Source: an uncultured Porphyromonadaceae bacterium (GTDB taxonomy: Bacteria > Bacteroidota > Bacteroidia > Bacteroidales > Muribaculaceae). From it: DNA of 64,000 bases. This document shows positions 59,627-64,000 of this stretch, in pieces. Position 1 is the first letter of the stretch. Every line of letters starts with the position of its first letter. Both the position numbers and the translations under genes were made by a program. Where the stretch lies: positions 124,001 through 188,000 of the forward strand of contig URMS01000001.1 of the NCBI GenBank assembly GCA_900548975.1, read 5' to 3'. Under the pieces are notes generated by a model. It was not told the DNA's origin. It saw only the letters and a list, made by a program, of their open reading frames with translations, and did not search any database.

Positions 59627-62071
59627 CAGCCGGCCCGCACGCCGCATGTCCACCGCCATGGCGGCGCGGCCGTCGGCCGATGCCGTGAATGTCTTTTTAT
59701 CGCCCGGCATTGCCAGAACGTAGCGGCCGCCGGGTTCAAGACCCGAAAATCCGATTTCATAACGTCCTTTTCCGTCGATGCTCCATGCGAGCGCCGTCCG
59801 GCCCGTGTTTTTCTCGAGCGAAAGCACCATAGCGCTGCCGCCGAGAGGCTTCACGCCGAGCACTATGCCGCGGTCGCTGTTGCCGGGGAACACGCGCAGG
59901 CTGCCGTCGGCATAGTCCACGCCGAAGGCGCCGTCAGAGGAAGCCGTAAAGCGGTCGGTCGAGAGTGTGTTGCGCCCCTTGGCCAGGGTCACACTGTAGT
60001 CGGTGCCGCGGTGGGTGTAGCGGAACGATGTGCCCTCGAGTTCGGGAAGCATATGCGGTTCCAGGCCCATGCGGTTCCATTTGGGCCGTATGCCGTAGAT
60101 ATCGCTGTAGAGAGCTGTCACCGAGGTGCATATGCCGGCCAGAATATCGCTGCCCACACCGGTCTGCGAACGGCGCTCATAGCGCTGCGACGACAGACCG
60201 TCCTTGCGGTACTGGGCCAGGATGTTGCGTATATATTTCAGCGCCAGTTCGGGCTTGTAGCCTGCATAGGAGCGTACTCCGAGATAGCCCCATGTGGGGA
60301 AGATGTCGCCGTTCTCATAGCGCGGGAAAGGCCAGTTGCCGCCCTCCACTTCCTCGCGGGTGTACGAATCGAAGCATAGCGGCCAATGGAATAGCCCCTC
60401 GGAAGCCGTGCGGCGCTCTATCTCGTCGAGTACGCGGGCCTTGCGGGCCGGATCGTCGCAGATGCCGAAGGCTATGGCCGCGAAATTGACGGGCGTCACC
60501 ATATTGTCGCCGTGCACACTGCCGTCGTCATCGAGCCAGTACACATACTGTCCCTTTTCCTCCGACCAGAAACCACCCTGCTCTACCGGACGGTTGAATG
60601 CCTCCTTAAGCCTGTCGGCGGCGCGGTCGTACATCTGTGCACGTGCGGTATCGCCAAGCACAGTCTCGCATGCTGCCCACTGACGGAGCGCCTCGTAGAG
60701 CTGAGCGTTGACAAAGGCATTCTCGTAGCTTGCCCACACGATGTCGAGCCAGTCGCTGGCGGTGCCTTCGCGGTGGTTGCGGTTCATCATCTCGCACAGG
60801 CCGTTGCCGTTCTCATCGCGCGCCAGGAGCCAGTCGAGGGCGCGCTCGCAGGTCTCTTTCTGTCCGGCAAGCCATTCGGTAGAGCCAAGAAGATCGAAAA
60901 GCTCGGTCACGTTTATCACATATCCCGTCTGCGAGTCGACGGTGTATCCCCAGCGGGCCTCGTAGTAGCCTGTCTGATAGTTATATGTACCGGGCATTTG
61001 GTCTTCGTCGGCATTATGCCATCGCGACAGCACACGGCCCTGCGGGGTCACGGCGTGCAGCGCCTCCTGATGCAGGCTTTCGGCAAGATTGCGGGTATAG
61101 TTTGTATCGGCCAGAGCCAGACCTATCTGCGCGAAAAACGGCTCGTGCAGGCATTTCCAGTTGGTAGTCCATCCGTTGGCGCCTACGATACCGTTGTCGA
61201 CCACGCCGTAGCGGCCGGTAGTGTTCATAAGCTCGCGCACCGACTCGGCGTCGATGCCGCGCAGATTGCCGCGCGAATAGGCCTCGGGGTAGTCGACGTA
61301 GCTCAGGCGCACCGTCACGGTATCGCCTCCCTCAACTATATAAGGTGCGAAAACATCCTCGCGGGCGCCGACGCAGCGACTCAGATCGTAGCGCATCTGC
61401 AGCGGTCCGGATGCCGGTATATGCTTTATGGTGAACACACCGTTCTTGCCGTGGCTGAATTTCTGGTGCATTACACCTCCGGTCGACGTTTCGATGCGCA
61501 AAGCACCCGGCCGCTCGGGATTCCACAGGGTTATGCCGCCAGTATGCACGCCATAGGTATCGTCCTCGCTTCTGAGGTACTTGCACCACACCATGCCGCC
61601 GTTGTCGAGAATACCGCCTTTCCATGTGTCCATGGCGGCGAAATCCCACTGCGGCACTAAGCGGTCCTCCACGCGGGCCAGTGCCGTGCCGGTATTGCTT
61701 GCTATGGTCCATACTATGGCGTCGCCGCAGGGCTCGAAGCGCCACGATTCGGTATAGGCCAGAGCACCGTCGCCGTACACTATCGAGTCGACGGTGAGAA
61801 CATCGCCCCGGCGGCTTACACGCGGAGCGGATTTTACAGCGCCTGAGGTATACGCGCCGCCGCGGGTGCGGACGCCTGTGCGGACGCCGCTTCCGGCGAG
61901 CACCTCCACGCCGTCGACAGTGAGACTGCCCACACGGCAGCCGCCGTCGAGGTCGAGAGTGAGGCCTATATGGCCCGAGTGGTCGGAGACATGCAGATTG
62001 TCGGTGGCGAAAGCTGCCGGAGCCATCGCCGCAAAAGCGCATAGTATGAGATAATGAGGTCGTGTCTTCAT
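59606..62071 (-). CDS. Exported (alpha/alpha)6-barrel glycoside hydrolase
   Basis: 821 residues from MKTRPHYLILCAFAAMAPAAFA, a signal peptide; the frame is open 35 codons upstream but includes the terminator. An N-terminal beta-sandwich (about 25-270) precedes an (alpha/alpha)6 toroid like MGH1, GH63 or GH78 enzymes (YNYQTGYYEARWGYTVDS, then EGTASDWLDIVWASYENAFV and GGNWPFPRYENGDIFPTWGY). Acidic residues in the WLDIVW and RYENGD segments may be catalytic. A C-terminal beta domain ends it. The substrate cannot be named; a host or plant glycan is likely. Confidence 0.8.
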   Translation of the reverse strand: MKTRPHYLILCAFAAMAPAAFATDNLHVSDHSGHIGLTLDLDGGCRVGSLTVDGVEVLAGSGVRTGVRTRGGAYTSGAVKSAPRVSRRGDVLTVDSIVYGDGALAYTESWRFEPCGDAIVWTIASNTGTALARVEDRLVPQWDFAAMDTWKGGILDNGGMVWCKYLRSEDDTYGVHTGGITLWNPERPGALRIETSTGGVMHQKFSHGKNGVFTIKHIPASGPLQMRYDLSRCVGAREDVFAPYIVEGGDTVTVRLSYVDYPEAYSRGNLRGIDAESVRELMNTTGRYGVVDNGIVGANGWTTNWKCLHEPFFAQIGLALADTNYTRNLAESLHQEALHAVTPQGRVLSRWHNADEDQMPGTYNYQTGYYEARWGYTVDSQTGYVINVTELFDLLGSTEWLAGQKETCERALDWLLARDENGNGLCEMMNRNHREGTASDWLDIVWASYENAFVNAQLYEALRQWAACETVLGDTARAQMYDRAADRLKEAFNRPVEQGGFWSEEKGQYVYWLDDDGSVHGDNMVTPVNFAAIAFGICDDPARKARVLDEIERRTASEGLFHWPLCFDSYTREEVEGGNWPFPRYENGDIFPTWGYLGVRSYAGYKPELALKYIRNILAQYRKDGLSSQRYERRSQTGVGSDILAGICTSVTALYSDIYGIRPKWNRMGLEPHMLPELEGTSFRYTHRGTDYSVTLAKGRNTLSTDRFTASSDGAFGVDYADGSLRVFPGNSDRGIVLGVKPLGGSAMVLSLEKNTGRTALAWSIDGKGRYEIGFSGLEPGGRYVLAMPGDKKTFTASADGRAAMAVDMRRAGRLSLQTAQ

Positions 62072-62102
62072 GATATCTAAAAGGATTCCAAATATGTGTA
62101 TA

Positions 62103-62139
62103 CAAAAATAGCAACAGCGCCTTTTAAACGCTGTTGCCA
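62103..62139 (-). terminator. Terminator after gadC, overlapping a -7 box for the glycosidase
   Basis: 9-bp stem GCAACAGCG/CGCTGTTGC (62111-62137). On the minus strand the next bases are TATTTTTG (62110-62103), which act as the terminator U-run and also match a -7 box for the glycosidase gene. Confidence 0.7.
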
Positions 62140-62162
62140 TTTTTGCCAAATATGTCGCGCCG

Positions 62163-63722
62163 CTATTTTGCGGCACTGTCTTTGGCGGCTTCAGATGCTT
62201 CGTATGCTTCTTCGGCTACCTTGAGAAGTGCCTGCGACTGCGGGTCCTTCTGCCAGTGGAAAGGCACGAAATCGCTCTTGGGATTGATCCACGACGGTTT
62301 GCGGAATGCCAGAATGATGAAAGGCAGTATCACGAACAGAGCCACGCCGCCGAAAAGCACGGCGAACCACACGGTCTTCGAGCCCATGGCAATCTGATCG
62401 GGCGGGAAGAAGCTGAGCACGAATGCGAGCAGCGAACCCAGGAAGCCTACGCCGGCCACAACCCAGAGCAGGAAATTGCCCTTGGAGCCGATGCGGAATG
62501 CACGCTTGGCATTCTTCATGGAATAGCGGAGATAGATAACCGCCGCGAACATGAGCAGATATGCTATAAGATAGAGCACCACGGTGAGCTGAGAAAGAAT
62601 CTGGTAGAAACTCTCGACCGAAGGCATTACCACGAACAGCGACGAAAGCAGTGTCACGGCCACGCCCTGGATGATAAGGATATTTTTCTGCACACCCGAC
62701 TTATTGGCCTTCTGGAAGAACGGAGGAAGATATCCGGCCTGCCCGACGGCGAAAACACCTTTCGACGGACCGGCAACCCACGTAAGCACACCGGCAAGAA
62801 CGCCGAATGCCAGAGCCACGGCTATAACGGGTGTAAACCAGTTCATGTGGAAGGCCTTGAAGTAATTGTCGAAACCAACGAGCAGACTCTGTACCAGATT
62901 GATGTCCTTGGCAGGTATGATGACGCCGAGCGAATAGGTGCCGAGCACAAAAATCAGCACGGTGACGAGGGCGCCGCCGAATACCGCCTTAGGATAGTTT
63001 ACTGTCGGATTCTTGATGTCGCGCACATGCACGCCCGACATTTCCATACCGGCATAGAACAGGAAGATCGAAGCGGCCAGAACCACATTGTCGAAATTAG
63101 TGAGATCGGGGAAGAAATCGCCGTGGAAGTCCATCTGCGACTGTCCGCCCGTTGCCAGAAAGGCCACTCCGCACACAACAAGAATGCCGGCCGGGATGAT
63201 GGTGCCCACCATACCGCCGATTTTCGATATTTTGCCCACCCATCCGAGGCCTTTGAGCGAGATAAGGGTGGCGATCCAATAGATGGCGAGCACCACGATA
63301 ATGGTGTAGTACTTATTGGCGGCCAGATGCGAATCGGCCACATGGTCCATGCCTATGAAGGCCAGCGACACGGCGCCGAAAGTGAGCACGGTCGGGAACC
63401 AGATGGTACTCTCGACCCACTGAAGCCATATGCCGAGAAAACCGAGTTTGCTGCCGAAAGCCTCGCCGATCCAGCGGAACATACCGCCTTGCTGATAGGG
63501 GAAGAGCGATGCAAGTTCGGCGGCCACGAGCGATACAGGAATCAGGAATACAAGTGCTGCGAACAGATAGTAGAACGCCGAACTCATGCCGTAGACAGCC
63601 TCGGCGGGGAGTCCGCGAAGAGAAACAACGGCCACGATGTTCATTATCATCAGGGTACCAACACCTAATTTGGCGGCCGACTTTACCGTCGCCGCGGTGG
63701 TGGAAGCGGGTTTTGTAGCCAT
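62163..63722 (-). CDS. gadC: Glutamate:GABA antiporter (GadC, APC family)
   Basis: 519 residues with about 12 membrane helices. GVGTLMIMNIVAVVSLRGLPAEA is the family opening, with SLFPYQQGGMFRWIGEAFG and FYAGMEMSGVHVRDIKNP. It exchanges glutamate or glutamine for GABA and consumes internal protons indirectly through decarboxylation. Its C-terminal tail is acidic/alanine-rich. It follows the glutaminase gene after 22 nt. Confidence 0.88.
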   Translation of the reverse strand: MATKPASTTAATVKSAAKLGVGTLMIMNIVAVVSLRGLPAEAVYGMSSAFYYLFAALVFLIPVSLVAAELASLFPYQQGGMFRWIGEAFGSKLGFLGIWLQWVESTIWFPTVLTFGAVSLAFIGMDHVADSHLAANKYYTIIVVLAIYWIATLISLKGLGWVGKISKIGGMVGTIIPAGILVVCGVAFLATGGQSQMDFHGDFFPDLTNFDNVVLAASIFLFYAGMEMSGVHVRDIKNPTVNYPKAVFGGALVTVLIFVLGTYSLGVIIPAKDINLVQSLLVGFDNYFKAFHMNWFTPVIAVALAFGVLAGVLTWVAGPSKGVFAVGQAGYLPPFFQKANKSGVQKNILIIQGVAVTLLSSLFVVMPSVESFYQILSQLTVVLYLIAYLLMFAAVIYLRYSMKNAKRAFRIGSKGNFLLWVVAGVGFLGSLLAFVLSFFPPDQIAMGSKTVWFAVLFGGVALFVILPFIILAFRKPSWINPKSDFVPFHWQKDPQSQALLKVAEEAYEASEAAKDSAAK

Positions 63723-63744
63723 ATGAGTAGTTTTTTAGAGGTTA

Positions 63745-64000
63745 TCATTCTGCGATGGTGACACGGTCGCCGTTCATGACGCCGAGTCCGAGAATACGGG
63801 CGAATTCCTTGACGGCCGCCTGTGCCTTTACCGAATTTCCGGCCGGGTCGAGAGGAGGAGCGAACGCGGCTATGCCGAGGAGGCCCGGCATCACGCCGAG
63901 CACACCGCCTCCGACACCGCTCTTGGCGGGTACGCCCGAGGTATAGAGCCAGTCGCCGGAATTCTGGTAGAAGCCGACAGTGGCTATGAGAGTGGTGATT
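63745..64000 (-). CDS. glsA: Glutaminase, C-terminal part (5' end outside window)
   Basis: Translation of the minus strand gives 84 residues ending in AE, with TLIATVGFYQNSGDWLY, the family motif SGVPAKSGVGGGVLGVMPG, and FAPPLDPAGNSVKAQ. This matches the end of serine-dependent beta-lactamase-like glutaminases (GlsA/YbaS). The enzyme releases ammonia from glutamine, raising internal pH. With gadC it suggests the glutamine-dependent acid resistance found in gut bacteria; a decarboxylase gene would be outside the window. Confidence 0.93.
   Translation of the reverse strand, partial: ITTLIATVGFYQNSGDWLYTSGVPAKSGVGGGVLGVMPGLLGIAAFAPPLDPAGNSVKAQAAVKEFARILGLGVMNGDRVTIAE

Overview
The window is a compact chromosomal segment from a GC-rich member of the Bacteroidales. 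Muribaculaceae is my best guess, by inference only. The case rests on type IX secretion genes (porU, porV), a fused secDF, DUF4954, DUF3822 and DUF4491 genes, exbB/exbD/tonB beside pdxJ and nadK, a carboxynorspermidine dehydrogenase, the near absence of Shine-Dalgarno sites, and repeated Bacteroidetes-type promoters (TTTG, about 20 nt, TAnnTTTG). It is core genome, not a phage or plasmid. I saw no tRNA, rRNA or CRISPR array.

Layout. 1-3.2 kb: porU (partial), porV, ispF. 3.4-4 kb: lone ECF sigma factor. 4.2-9.8 kb (minus): rimP-nusA-infB-folK from one promoter. 10-11.8 kb: a serine-acetyltransferase-like protein and an unknown secreted protein. 11.9-16.4 kb (minus): coaX, outer-membrane protein, lptC, a CorC/GldE-type protein, bcp. 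16.6-18 kb (minus): M28 peptidase, sufE. 18.5-23.3 kb: pheT, yebC, M48 protease, upp. 23.7-25 kb (minus): DUF3822, rsmD. 25-31.6 kb: proline-rich lipoprotein, a 1199-residue BspA-type LRR protein with a type-IX-like tail, DUF4954. 31.6-36.4 kb: pdxJ-exbB-exbD-tonB diverging from an ACT-like protein, nadK and a YgjP-type peptidase. 36.5-38.1 kb: a small HxlR/SnoaL/cupin module bracketed by repeats. 38.8-45.5 kb: secDF, DUF4491, fatty acyl-CoA ligase, hflX. 45.6-50 kb (minus): AraC regulator, S24 repressor, rnhB, sialate O-acetylesterase. 50-57 kb: a flippase-like protein, a RAYT transposase between two REP cassettes, carboxynorspermidine dehydrogenase, and a four-gene LPS glycosylation/phosphorylation cluster. 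57-64 kb: a nucleoside kinase, a TPR protein, a glycosidase, and a GadC antiporter with glutaminase (partial).

The unusual biology is mostly between the genes. (1) A RAYT gene sits between two 244-bp hairpin cassettes in direct orientation at an exact 701-bp offset, and related GC-rich hairpin clusters occur elsewhere. (2) A 162-164-bp foldback element occurs twice, each time 1-6 nt after the stop codon of a minus-strand gene, with paired changes that preserve its stems. (3) Degenerate inverted repeats built from short words (TTAGGAGATTAGG, GTGAAAAGTGAA, AGTTAAGAATAA) follow many genes, nearly always with the purine arm first in the direction of transcription. (4) Several promoters lie so close to the start codon that the mRNAs should be almost leaderless. 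PorU/PorV and the LRR protein may form a secretion machine and its substrate in one window. GadC with glutaminase suggests glutamine-dependent acid resistance.
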